Part shown: positions 14,301 through 25,855 of the stretch, in pieces
Layout of the letters: each line of letters starts with the position of its first letter
Position numbering within the stretch: the stretch's first letter is position 1
Assembly: GCA_021397835.1 (NCBI GenBank)
Contig: JAJFZO010000230.1
Span: 7,992,001-8,056,000 of the forward strand
DNA: 64,000 bases
Origin: Moringa oleifera
Lineage: Eukaryota; Streptophyta; Magnoliopsida; Brassicales; Moringaceae
Direction: 5' to 3'
The notes under the pieces: model-generated
What the model was told of the DNA's origin: nothing
The model's database searches: none
Seen by the model: the letters and a program-made list of their open reading frames with translations, nothing else
Program-made: the position numbers and the translations under genes

Positions 14301-16060
14301 TTTAACTTTTTTACTTTTTACCAAGCAGTGCAGAGTGTTGTCTCAGAAAACAGAAGCACAGGATAAAAATGGTTAAACAAACCTACCACTCTACTTTGTG
14401 TTTTCTACACGGAACTGTCTCTCTGGAAACAAACGGAAAATCAAGGCAGTGATTAGAGCCTGCTTAACTTTGCCTAACTATAGAATAAATTAAGATTAAT
14501 TAATATTAATCGTAAATTTAAATTAATTAAATAAGATTGGGTTAGGCTTGGACGGAAGCTTTATTTCAGGTGAGGAGTTGACATTTGAGGAAGGGCCAGT
14601 GGGGTGAGTTTTGGGGTTTCCAATGAAAGAACAAACGTCAGCACGTAGGTAATAGGTAACGGCGTTAAGAGGGAAGTGGGGCCTGCGTGGGCGGGTGTCG
14701 GGATTATTGACTGTTGATTAACGCCTCGCTGTCAAGTTCTCTCTTTTTCGGGAAGGTACCAAAACCGTGACTCGAATTTATCGCTTTTCGTTTTGCTAAC
14801 TTTAATAACTCATTCACTGCGACTGGTTCGTTTTGGAGGCTTCTCTGCATGCAGACACAGACAAAGCAAGAGAGTAAATGAAAATAATATTTATTTTTGA
14901 AATTTAAATTTAATTAATTTTGTATTTACAAATTTAATTCAAGTTAATTTAAATATAATAAAAATTAAAATTAAGACTTAAATGAAAGATTTAAAATTTT
15001 AAACCAACCTAAAAAAAAGTTCAAGATAGAACACAATAAATTTTATAATTATTTAAATATTAAAAATATATTTTATTTTGATATTATTAAATTTTTAAAA
15101 AATTTATGAAAATAATTCGTTAATCAAAATTAATTAAATTTTATAGATAAATTTAAAATAAAGTGTTAAATTTATTTTTAAAAAATTATATTCAAATGCC
15201 AAAAAGGTTTAAATCACTATCATAAAATTTTTTACATATTAAAAATATATATTCTTGATTTCATACCATTAAAATTTTAAAAAAAATTGTAAAAAAATTA
15301 CTAAATCAAAAATTATTTAATGTTTTAAAAATTGAATTATTTTAAAAGTATTTTAATATTAATTATTTGATACTATTTGAATAAAAATTTAGATTGAATT
15401 TAATTTAAAATTTTAAATATAAAATAAAATAAATAAAAAAAAATAAAAATAGAATTAGAGCAAAATTAATTTTTTTATTCACCTTTTATATTACATTAAT
15501 TAATAGTTTTACACCCGATTGACTGACGATAGGACAATGTGTAAGGCATAATTGTATCGAAGTATGAATAGGGGTTGCGTTGGGCGGTTGGGACCCTAAA
15601 AGGGTGGGGAAGAATGGGGAATGGTTAGGGCAGAGGACCCTAAATAGGGGACTCTTTAGGGTAGTCTCCGAACCACTGACATCCCTAGAACAAACCCTAC
15701 ATGAGACCGTGGGTGTCTGAGCCCACCCTCCGTAGGACTCTTAATTGCTATCAAGTGTTTTCACTTTTCTACAATGATACGCTATTTATTACTCTAAGAT
15801 ATGCTATCGTGTGCCCTCAAGTCAAGGCCCTTCGTTTTCCCATTTTGGTGCCCCCTGCCATGGTATATCGTACGACCTCAGGGTCCTGTGTGTCTCTCCG
15901 ACTGGGATAAAATTATGATCATCATGTCTAATCCCTTGATCAACGGCTGAGATGCTTTTCAATAATATTATTCTGAGGTACCTCTTCCGTATACGATCAT
16001 TGCCCCGTTGACGAGGATCACATGTGTGAGTGGAGTTGATGCACGCGCGGGTTTAGCGAG
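13391..16060. other. AT-rich intergenic DNA with interspersed GC-richer patches
   Basis: No gene is recognised. The stretch contains an (AT)n microsatellite (14257-14302) and balanced patches at about 14560-14860 (one W-box TTGACT at 14707-14712) and 15500-15910. The open frame at 15701-15910 has no recognisable domain. Confidence 0.45.
14257..14302. repeat. (AT)n microsatellite
   Basis: Uninterrupted AT dinucleotides run for about 34 bases, followed by a single G and more AT. Confidence 0.9.
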
Positions 16061-16169
16061 TGGAGAGTGGGTTACTGTGATGAACAAAGTGCACGGAGTA
16101 TGTAATGAGGTCTGGTGATTATGTAGTTAACGGGACAGTAGCCGTAACGTGGAAGGCGGTGAGAGTCCG

Positions 16170-16260
16170 ACCGTTGACTGGTTACGCAATCATAAACCAA
16201 CACGTGCCGGTTTCTCGGTTGAAATCTATATTTACCACTTCGGATGAATATATATATATA
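16170..16260 (+). promoter_or_regulatory. Core promoter of the WAV3-type gene: W-box, G-box, TATA
   Basis: A W-box-like GTTGACTGG is near 16172. A G-box CACGTG is at 16201-16206. A long TATA-like alternation, gaatatatatatatatc, spans about 16246-16261. A start site near 16285-16300 is inferred, giving a leader of about 470 bases before the ATG at 16763. Confidence 0.5.
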
Positions 16261-16298
16261 TCCCGGAAGCAGAAGAGAGCAGTCTCTCAATATCGCGC

Positions 16299-16322
16299 AG
16301 AGAGAGAGAGAGAGAGAGAGAG
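16299..16322 (+). repeat. (GA)n repeat in the 5' leader
   Basis: About twelve AG dinucleotides lie just after the inferred start site, followed by GGGGGAGGG. GAGA tracts in plant leaders can bind BPC/BBR proteins (family knowledge); the role here is not shown. Confidence 0.75.
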
Positions 16323-16402
16323 GGGGAGGGATAGTAGATCTCGAGCCTTTCCAGACTTTTGGTTGCAGAGATCTTACTTTTGGAGAGAGAAAGGCGAAAA
16401 GG

Positions 16403-16555
16403 ATGAGACGAAAAGAGGGAGAGATATAAAGGAGGGAATGAGAAGGGACGGCTTGCCTGGGTTCTGTGGGTTTGTGTGTTGTTATCTTAATTCCCCACTG
16501 GCTTTGTTTGTCTCTTTGCTGTGTAGCATTTGATCCCATGCTTGTATCATCCAAC
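16403..16555 (+). other. Short upstream ORFs in the WAV3-type leader
   Basis: Three ATG-initiated ORFs precede the main start: 16403-16429 (8 codons plus stop), 16438-16533 (31 codons plus stop) and a very short one starting at about 16538. None overlaps the main ATG at 16763. They are relevant only if transcription starts near the TATA at about 16250 and the leader is not spliced. Confidence 0.4.
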
Positions 16556-16762
16556 TAGATCCTACCCTTTTGTCTTCTGTGGCAGTACGCGCAGATTGAT
16601 CAAAACAAAACTTCTTTTTCTTTATCGTCTTCGTCTTCCCTACTAAAGAGAAAGAAAGCTGGAGATAGATAGAGATATAGCAACGAAAAGGAGAGGAGTG
16701 AAGAGAATAAGAGAAAAGGAGGATAGTGGTCTTCTTGTATTATCCTTTTCGGGCATCTGAAA

Positions 16763-19198
16763 ATGGGTACTGGTTGGAGAAGAGCCTTTTGCACAACGAT
16801 CCCTCGAGATAGAGAAACCGCTATATCAGACAAGCAGCACCAAAGTCCTAGTCCTAGTCCAAGTCCCAGGAGCTGTACAAAGCTGGGTTTTCTCTCCGGT
16901 GGAAGCAATCCTTCTACTCCACGCTTGCAGTCTCAAGCGGTGTCTAGCGCTGGCCTCCGTTGTGCTACTAGCTCTGCGGTTGAGACGGTACCCTCTACAA
17001 ATGAAAGCCCTCGGCTGCAATGCAAAACAACGCCGAGAGCAACCAAGAGTCCGAAGCCAGTCCTGGTTTCAAACCCATCCTCGCCTCGATCCCCTCTCAA
17101 GCTCTCTCTCTTCAGAAACAGCTTTAAGTTCAGAGTAAGAATCTTCTATACCATTCTGCTCCTTTTTCGAAGTCATTTTTTGAAATCCTTAAATCAATGA
17201 TGTTTTCTTTTTATTTTTTGAGGGGTATTGCAGAGTAGCTGCGGAATATGCTTGAACAGCGTGAAGACTGGTCAGGGCACGGCTATATACACAGCAGAGT
17301 GCTCCCATGCCTTTCACTTCCCTTGCATAGCAGACCATGTTCGTAAGAATGGCACCCTCGTCTGTCCCGTCTGCAACACCACCTGGAAAGACGTCCCTCT
17401 GCTAGCCGCCCACAAGAATCTCAGTGCCACTGATTCTAAACTCCATCAAGATGACACTACTTCACATAACGCCAACCCGAAACTGAAAATGGAAGATAAA
17501 AGAGTCGTAGAATCCTCTGCTAGAGCGGTCACCAAGGGGGCTACCAACGTCAAGCAGGAACCTAAACAATCCGATTTGAGATCGTACGGCGACGACGAGC
17601 CATTGCTCTCACCAACAGCCGGTGCTCGCTTCATTCCCATACCTGAAGTAGACGAGGATGGCGAAGAGGATGATCAAAACGATGACGTGGAGGAGTTCCA
17701 AGGATTCTTTGTTAATCCCACCTCCTCGTCTTCTGCCAAATCCGATGAGTTTGAGTTCAACAGCCGAGATTTAAGGAACGTTCAGGTGAAACTCCTGCCC
17801 GAGTCGGCTGTGGTATCAATTGCTCGTGGTTACGAAACTTACGCGGTGGCTTTGAAAGTTAAGGCGCCACCGCCACCGCCACCGCCACCGCCACCGCCAC
17901 CAGTGCCATCGGCCACAAAAAGCGGTCATACGGCCCCGCTATTGGGCCCTTCGCATCGTGCTCCTATAGATTTGGTGACTGTGCTCGACGTGAGCGGGAG
18001 CATGACCGGAGAAAAACTGCAGATGCTAAAACGCGCCATGCGGTTGGTGATTTCTTCACTCGGCTCGGCTGATCGGCTCTCTATCGTGGCTTTTTCGGCG
18101 ACTCCTAAGAGGTTGTTGCCCCTGAGGAGAATGACGGCTCAGGGCCAGCGCGCGGCTCGTCGAATCATAGACCGGCTCGTGTGCGGTCAGGGCACCAGCG
18201 TTGGCGATGCTTTAAGAAAGGCCACTAAGGTGCTTGAGGACAGACGGGAGCGAAATCCCGTAGGGAGCATCATGCTCTTATCCGACGGTCAGGATGACAG
18301 GGTCCAGTGTAATGCGGGAAATCAAAGGCATTCGTCGAGTCATGCGTCGTCCACTCGTTTCGCTCACATTGAGATCCCAGTGCATGCATTTGGGTTCGGA
18401 AAGAGCGGCGGCTACAGCCACGAGCCGGCGGAAGACGCGTTTGCCAAATGCGTTGGTGGGCTATTGAGCGTTGTGGTGCAGGATTTGAGAATTCAACTGA
18501 ACTTTGTGTCCGGCTCCGCGCCAGCCGAGATCTCAGCCGTTTATTCCTGTAACGGTAGACCCACGGTGCTCAGCTCAAGCTCAGTCCGGCTGGGGGATCT
18601 GTACGCCGAAGAAGAGAGGGAGCTGCTTGTGGAGCTAAGAGTCCCATCGTCAGCGGTTGGGTCCCACCACGTGATGGCTGTACGTTGCCTTTACAAGGAC
18701 CCCGCGACGCAGGAGGTCGTATACGGCAGAGACCACGCTCTGCTGGTTCCGAGGCCCCATGCCGTACGATCCTCAGCTCCCAAGGTCGAACGGCTGAGGA
18801 ATCTTTTCATTGCCACCCGAGCCATAGCCGAGTCGCGGCGACTGATCGAGTACACCGATTTCACCAGCGCTCACCATTTGCTGGCGTCGGCTCGAGCTCT
18901 GTTAATGCAGTCCGGCTCATCCTCAGGTGATGAGTACGTGAGAGCACTGGAGGGTGAACTGGCAGAACTTCACTGGCGAAGGCAGCGGCTAATAGAACAG
19001 CAGCAGCAGATGACAATGGTGCACCGGCGGAGGGGGAGCGAGAGGGAGCGAGAAATGGTGTTGACAGACGAGAATGGTGAGCCACTGACGCCGACATCAG
19101 CTTGGAGAGCGGCTGAGAAACTGGCCAAGGTGGCCATGATGAAAAAATCGTTGAATAGAGTCAGCGATTTGCACGGCTTCGAGAACGCTAGGTTTTAA
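16763..19198 (+). CDS. WAVH1: RING-H2/vWA E3 ubiquitin-protein ligase, WAV3/WAVH1 family
   Basis: Predicted RING E3 ligase of the WAVY GROWTH 3 family, which in Arabidopsis acts in root gravitropism and auxin-related growth. Two exons: 16763-17134 and 17234-19198 (stop TAA), joined in phase 0, give 778 residues; relatives are about 680-740. The N-terminus MGTGWRRAFCTTIPR is family-typical and fixes the start. The RING-H2 spans residues 127-171 (CGIC...CSHAFHFPC...CPVC). An acidic linker and a proline run (about 335-349) follow. The vWA domain starts near 370 with an intact MIDAS motif DVSGS (376-380) and a later SDGQDD. The C-terminal part matches the VWA-adjacent helical region of the family and contains a short Q run (IEQQQQM). 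The Pro run is encoded by a near-perfect CCACCG repeat, so its length may vary. Assignment to WAVH1 rather than WAV3 or EDA40 is tentative. A single intron (17135-17233) separates the N-terminal extension from the RING. Confidence 0.93.
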
Positions 19199-21949
19199 TT
19201 AAATTTTAATTTAAAAAAAAACCCACTTTTTTATTGAAAAAAAAGAAAAAAAAGAGATGGAGCTGATGAATATAATATCAGAGACAAGCTGGCAGCAGAC
19301 GGGGCGGGCCTCTCTTCGCGGAGCCGATAATGGCAAGGTAGCAAGCCCCACGCCAATCCATCTGGTTGGTGCTTCAAGCTTGTCTTCTCGTCTTGTGCTT
19401 TTCAATTTCAACACACCCATCTCTCTCTTTGTACTGTAGGGATTTATCGTTATCATTAATTGAAACAAAAAGTTGTAAATCTTCTAGCTTAATTGACTTG
19501 TTTTCAAAAATAAAAGTAGAGTTTTGATTATTTCATGCAAAGCTTAGCAATTTGTGTTGTTATCCTCTCTGAGGACTTTCATCAAACAGTTGGTGGGCAG
19601 GTGAAAGCTGGTATTTGTGGGGAAGATGTCTGGGCATTTACGAGTAAAAGCACTTGCATGATTGGTCTTAGAAATCATGAACGAATCATTTTCTTGTAAT
19701 ATATAGGCTGGTAGAGAGAAATGATGCTCTTCCTGATTTGTGTACTCTGCTTTTTTTGTTGCATGAACTGTTTAGGGCTTGAAGTAAATTCAAGTTTCCT
19801 GTGTTCTCTGAGTGCCGTTTTGTTGTGGTAATTTGAAAAAATGGGTGGAACCCACGAGCGCTCCAAGCGGTCGAATCAATCAAGAACAGGTCCCTGCAGA
19901 AGGGTTGGTGTACTGAGTCTTGGCAGCTTGCCTTAATGGCTACTCAGGCCCTATTTTGAGCTCTTGCTGTGTAATGTTCCAGCTACGAGGCTGCTATAAT
20001 GGTCAGGTCAGGTCAAATCAGGTCCGTGTTTAAGTACATAGGGCCACTATCAACCATCAATCAGAAATCTGCAGGGCAACCCAGCAAGGCGACGGTGGAG
20101 ATGGAGCCGGCCGAGATATCAAACAAGAACTGCACGGATGTAGATGCGATCATGTGAGGAATTTGTGGGACCCATGTCATCGGGGCAGGTCTCTGAAGAG
20201 TTCGTACAGAGCACAACCAGTTGGCGGTTCAACCAGGTCCACGTTATCAGAGCCTTGTAGCGACACGCTCGTCGCCGTACCATTGGCTGCTCTTCTCGGT
20301 TGTTTGGTTTGGTGTTTGATTCTGTCACCCTGCTTGGTGGGTAAGTCATCACAACAGCAGAAGAGAAGACTCATTGTTTGGTGAAACTGAGTTGTAACAG
20401 AAAGATGAAGTAGCAACAGGATGATCTGAAATGCAAAATCCTCTTGTCGCTTATGATAATACCATGTTAGGCATATTTTTTTTTTCCACAGATTTTAAAC
20501 TGTCATTATAACTAAAACGGATAATATTTTAGGAGATGATCGTGTTTTGTCCATGACTTTTAAACAATAACAGAAATGATTGTTACTTGGGTAGATCGAG
20601 TAGGTACCTATTGGAAATTTGAGTCTTGGATGGATGGTGCAAGTGACATGGAAGACATTCTTAGGCAGCTGAGGAGAAGCATTTGTGGACCCTCTTGCAA
20701 AGATGGGTAGGAGAAGGCAGTGGTAGGAAATGAAATTGAGGCTATGAAGAGTGTCAAGTCTTCTTGCTCCTGTCTTTGGATTCTCCAGCTATTGTAGCTT
20801 TCGTTTGTCCTCACCAATCCTAACGCCAGGCTCTATTGCATGCTGCTATCGCTGTCAAATGAAATAAAACCATGTTCCTACTTTAACGATTTCTGCCCTA
20901 TGTTCTGTCCCCTCCCCCCAAGCCCAGTCTTTGATTTCTTCATGGAAGATTCTTTTCTTCTTGAGCAACTCGATAGTTCATGCTATATGGAACAAAGCTC
21001 TCAAATTATTAAAAATTATCCTATAAACAATCTCAAAACAGATAATATCATAAATCAGAACAATGCTATTACTATTAACACTTACATCTGAAATCATATC
21101 TTGAGGAGAAAAGGGGTTGAATGCATCATAAGCATTTTGTACCAGATTTATAACATGTTTATCAACACAAGTCAGTGGCTTTATTTGCTAATTTCTAAAG
21201 GGACCCTTTTGAAGAGATTGTTGGCAAAGTCACATGGTTTATTTTGTTTGGTGAGTTTCAGACAATGAGAACATGGGTCCACTGAGCTTATTATGAGATG
21301 TTTAACATGACTTGATCAAGTGAAAAAGGAATCATTAGACCATAGAATAATAGTCATGTGTACACATTTTGTGGCTTTAAAATATGCCTAACTTTTCCTC
21401 TGGGTCCCTCCTCATAATCACTAAGAACCTTAACATTCACTCGAACAGACGGTGAGAAACTTTTCCTTTCAATGGCAAGAAGAGTAATCTAGGGTTGTAA
21501 AGAGCTCAGCATCTCAATTCAACGATGCAGCTAAAACAAATACCAAGACTCTGGGAAAGAACAATGCCATAAATGCAATTCTCTGTATTAATTAAGCAGA
21601 ACATTAATTACAAGGATTAACAGTATTCCTGATACACATAGAGCAAGTAGATAAATGCAGGGATCAAGCTCACCTCACCTCACGGTTTCTCGTTCATCTT
21701 AGATACTCCGATAACTGCTAATAAACATTTAGTTGATGCAGGTAAGGAACCCAAATTAAAGTTAGCCAAAAGTGCCAGTGTCTTACACCAATTAATGAAT
21801 TGAAAGATCCCACCAAAGGATCTAGACATGAACACTGACCGAACCCAGATCACAAAAGGAACCGACACTCTGATATTGTGAGGAAGTTTTCCCCTTATTC
21901 AAATTTGAGGAAGTGAATGAAGATTGTCAAATTGATCTGTTGTTGGAGC
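19199..21949. other. Intergenic region between convergent WAV3-type gene and HEMA1
   Basis: The first few hundred bases are probably the 3' UTR of the plus-strand gene, with A/T-rich tracts near 19202-19255. The last few hundred, up to 21949, are probably the HEMA1 3' UTR on the minus strand. Between them, a moderately GC-rich stretch (about 20050-20400) contains an open frame ending at 20384 with one hydrophobic segment (VAVPLAALLGCLVWCLIL) but no recognised homology. No tRNA or transposon was seen. Confidence 0.45.
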
Positions 21950-24900
21950 TTATTTTTGGTTCTGTCCCACCTTGGCCCGAAGCTTTTCTTCCAAAATAGA
22001 TAAATCTGTCTCAAGGCCATACATTCTGTTAAGAGCATGCATGTTCTCAAGTGTCTCACTCAGAGTCCGGCTGTCACTGCCATCGCATCTTAGGTGCTGC
22101 ATTGGACCATGAAGAAGCTTATTCACAATACCACGGCTAAGGTCATCCACCGCTCTTCTTGTCTTCTTAGGGATATCATCACCCATTTTTGACAAGCATT
22201 TCTCTAGCTCCGCAACTCTGATTCTCTCAGCATAAGCCCTCAATTTCTTGATGGTGGGAACAGTCTCTAGTGAATCTCTCCATGCTTCAAACTGTTTTGA
22301 TTCCTCAGTAATAATGGCCTGAGCTTCCATCGCTTTCCGGAGCCGGTCCTCTTTATTGGCAGCCACCACCTCCTTAAGGTCATCTACATTGTAAACGCGC
22401 GCATTTTCAAGATCTGTGATACATGAGCCCACATTTCTTGGAACAGAAATATCAACGAAAAACCTCACACCACCAACTTCTGGACTGACAGGGGGAAGAT
22501 CCTCAACATGCTCCTTTAAGAACAATGGGGTCTCTGATGCTGTGCTTGTGAAAACCACGTCTGCATCAGCAGCACAGGTTAACATGTCTTCCAGGGGTTT
22601 GTAAATAATCTCAATACCCTTCAGCTCTTCACAGATAGCTGCAACTCTTTCTTCACTTCTGTTTACAACCACCATTTTTGTGCACCCCTTTGCAACCAAG
22701 TGTTTGATCACAAGCTTCCCCATCTTACCTGCTCCAATCACCAACATTCTGGCAGATGCATGTGAAGATTCAGGAAGCTTCATCAAAGCAAGCTCAACAG
22801 CAGCAGAGCTGACAGAAACAGCCCCCGCGGCAATATTTGTCTCAGTTCTAACCCGCTTTCCAACAGTGATTGCATGCTTGAACAGCCCGCTAATGTTTCT
22901 TCCAAAGCCATTAACTCCTTGTCCAACTTTGACAACTTGTTTAACCTGAGCAAGGATTTGACCTTCCCCTAGGACAAGGGAGTCAAGACCAGCTGATACC
23001 TCGAAGAGGTGCTGTGTAGCATCTTTATTATACAGTAAAAACCGGTGCCGACAGATTTCTGAAACAGGGATCCCACTCGTCTGCCAAGAGAAATGCAAAT
23101 TATTAGCAACTACCAAAGCAACCTAAATGAATGCAGGAAACTGATTTAAGTGAAGAATCAATCTAACAAACTATATAAAGAAATTAAAAACAGGGAGCCA
23201 TCAAATATTGCAAAGGAAAGAAAGAAAAGCAAGAGAAAACTGAAATAATTAGCTGGCTAAGAGTTATCTTAAAGAGTTCAGATATCATTCTGATTTAAAA
23301 AAATGTTTTCAGATATACTATAATGGGCAAGAGGCATCTAAATCACTTCATAAATAAACTACACTTCTAACATTAGCTGGCAGATACGAACCATGTTACC
23401 TTTTGTCCCAAGAAAACTTTTATTAAACTAATTAATCAATCAACACCAACCCAGAAGGTTGCCCAACAGAAACTGAAAGACAAAGCATAAGAGAGGATGT
23501 TGAGAGGACCTTTGACATCCATTCAGTCACTTCTTTAACTCCACGGTGCTGAGACAGAGCTAAAACATAGATCTCCATCCTGTTGCAGGTGCTAAGAACA
23601 GCAGCCTCTTCTATGTGATTCAAGCCACACAACTCCCCAATGGCTCGAGGCCATTCTGCTTCCGGAATGGCCAGTTTTTCACGCATTTCAACTGGTGTAG
23701 TGTGAACACTAAGACCAATGACTATGATGCTGCTTCTTTCCTTTGTGTATCCTGATATAAACCCATTATGAATCTTCAGTATGACAGTACCCAACAAGAA
23801 AATTTTTGTATATATTCCTCATCATAAACTTGTAACCATCTTAGTTTTTGCACAACGGTTATTCAAGGACTTAAATTATGTACCACAAAATTCAAAGAAA
23901 TAACTCTAAGAGATAATTCAGAGTGAAAATTAGGATTTCAGTCCATTTAACTTGCCATAAGGCAGAATTTTATATAATCACAGCAATCAAAGTCTCATAG
24001 TCTAAACAACAAACCACTGGCTTTAGCCACCAAAGTATCTGCCAGCAGATGTAAACTAGTCTTCAAGGTAGAGAATTCTTGCAAGCTAATTTTAGACTTA
24101 CCAAAACTTAATCACCTATTACCAGCCATCTTTTAAGCACTAATCAGTAATATTATTTTGGTCGAGAAAAGAAAAGTAATACAAGTTGCCAACAATTTAC
24201 ACAATATCATCATAATTCTATTATGTGGACTATATATGGGACTGCGAGGAGAGTTTCTGATGACATTTTAGCATCTATTATCAAGTAGGTTTGGTAGAAT
24301 GCTATGAACAAAAAGGAAACTCAAAGAAAACAGCAAACAGGAGGAAGTAATTTCTTGTCTACTTTAGGCAATAAACATTTAGTACTTTGCATTACATAAT
24401 GGTGGGATAAAAGTCATTAAAATGTATAATTTAAAAATGAAGGATATATAAAGAACAATTTTGTGTTCATAACTAATAACATCAAAAACCAAATGACAGA
24501 ATTATTGATGAACTCTCCCAGCACCAAGTGAAGTCACACAGTAAAGTACTATTCAATATCTTACGAATTCCTGTTTTAGAGATGAGAAGAACAATTTTAG
24601 CAGTAGAAACTACACATATAAGATTTATGTGCTCCAGAAACATTGTAGGAAAGCACAAATGTACAATAAAAAATTTTGAAAGGAAGAGCCTGCCACCTTA
24701 GGCATATGTAAAGTTCATGAAAAGCTGGTTAATATGCTTTCCAAAAGAAGGCAATTCCAAGTGCAACAAATCAAAAATAAACACATGCACATGTGTAGAG
24801 GCATGCACGAGCACTCATTTGCACATATACGACACTGCAACTATACGAAAGAACAATTAAGATGATGATAAACAAATAAGATCTTTGCTTAAAAAGCTCA

Positions 24901-25818
24901 AAAGGCTAACAACTTCAATCATGTCTCCCACTTCTCAATCACGAAGCCACGCAGTGAAGTGATCTGAAGCAAATTGACCGAACATATACTCCCTATAGCT
25001 ATGGTAAAGCACTCATCCTGGAATTTAATGCATTATAACAGTTTGACAAGTTTTCTTCTTCTTTTCATTTTCCAATTCAGCTCTAAGGAAACACCTAATT
25101 CATACACGTCTAATCACTGAAACCAGGAAAAGAAATTAATAATAATGCAGACATTCGTTTCTCCAAACCACACTCTTCTTCTCAAAATGCACTTTTTCCC
25201 TGCACCTTCAATTTCAGTCAGCTTTTTGTTATCCTAATTATTTGACACAATCCCTAGAAAATTCATAACTACAAACAAGTTAACGTCCTTGCCACAAGGT
25301 CACCACGACCTTGAAACTGAAGTTGCACACAATTCCAATTCGAAACCAGAAAACCCGAAACTACTCACATTCAAACAAATGCACCGCCAAATAACAATTT
25401 TCTTCATAATCAGAATCCAAAACAACACAGAACTAACACAAATTCGAGGCAGCAGTGATCAATTCATCAAAATAAACAATGTTGAAAGGAAGAAAGAGAA
25501 GAACGAAGATGATAAAAGAAAACAAATACAAGGAAACATACTGTCAGCAGCGGAGGTCTTGAGCTGCTCGAGAGCGGAGATGCTGGAGGCCTTAGCGGCA
25601 TCGATTCGTTGAACCTCCAACACAGCATCCGACCCAGATACATCGCATCTGACTCTCTGACTCAAAGTTCTCCTGCTCCTATTCGGTTTGCAAAACACAC
25701 GAGCTGGCTGGGGTGCCAAATGAGTCAACGGAGACGGCGATGAGGAGGAGTGATTCAACAGCAAGGACTCCAATTTCGCACCTGCAAAAGCAGTAGCGAA
25801 GCCACTAGAAACAGCCAT
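21950..25818 (-). CDS. HEMA1: Glutamyl-tRNA reductase 1, chloroplastic
   Basis: Reduces glutamyl-tRNA(Glu) to glutamate-1-semialdehyde with NADPH in the plastid stroma, the first committed step of 5-aminolevulinate, chlorophyll and heme synthesis. Exons on the minus strand: 25818-25542, 23751-23510, 23080-21950 (stop TAA 21952-21950), 549 residues; Arabidopsis HEMA1 is 543. The start MAVSSGF begins a Ser/Ala-rich plastid transit region. The catalytic Cys148 lies in STCNRMEIY. The substrate-binding segment [10 protein letters not shown] and the NADPH Rossmann motif VIGAGKMG (G289-G294) are present, as is the C-terminal dimerisation region ending in [17 protein letters not shown]. The C-terminus matches the region bound by FLU in Arabidopsis. 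Intron 1 is long (1,790 bases); the exon 2 donor is GTCCTC, an unusual context but still GT. The reading frame is intact, and splice phases sum correctly. Confidence 0.97.
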
Positions 25819-25846
25819 GACGCGCACAGATTCTCGTCTATTCCCA

Positions 25847-25855
25847 AAACCCTAA
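25847..25855. promoter_or_regulatory. telo-box in HEMA1 leader
   Basis: AAACCCTAA reads on the plus strand 29 bases upstream of the HEMA1 ATG. Telo-boxes are common near starts of plant housekeeping and translation-related genes and bind TRB-type factors (established). Confidence 0.6.

Noticed and set aside
16072..16554. 160-codon minus-strand open frame over the WAV3-type promoter and leader
   Set aside because: Its Ser/Leu runs come from the complement of the GA repeat, and it overlaps TATA and leader features of the plus-strand gene.
20154..20384. 76-codon plus-strand frame with one hydrophobic segment downstream of the WAV3-type gene
   Set aside because: The frame opens upstream without a convincing ATG, and no family was recognised. 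Kept only as a note in the intergenic entry.
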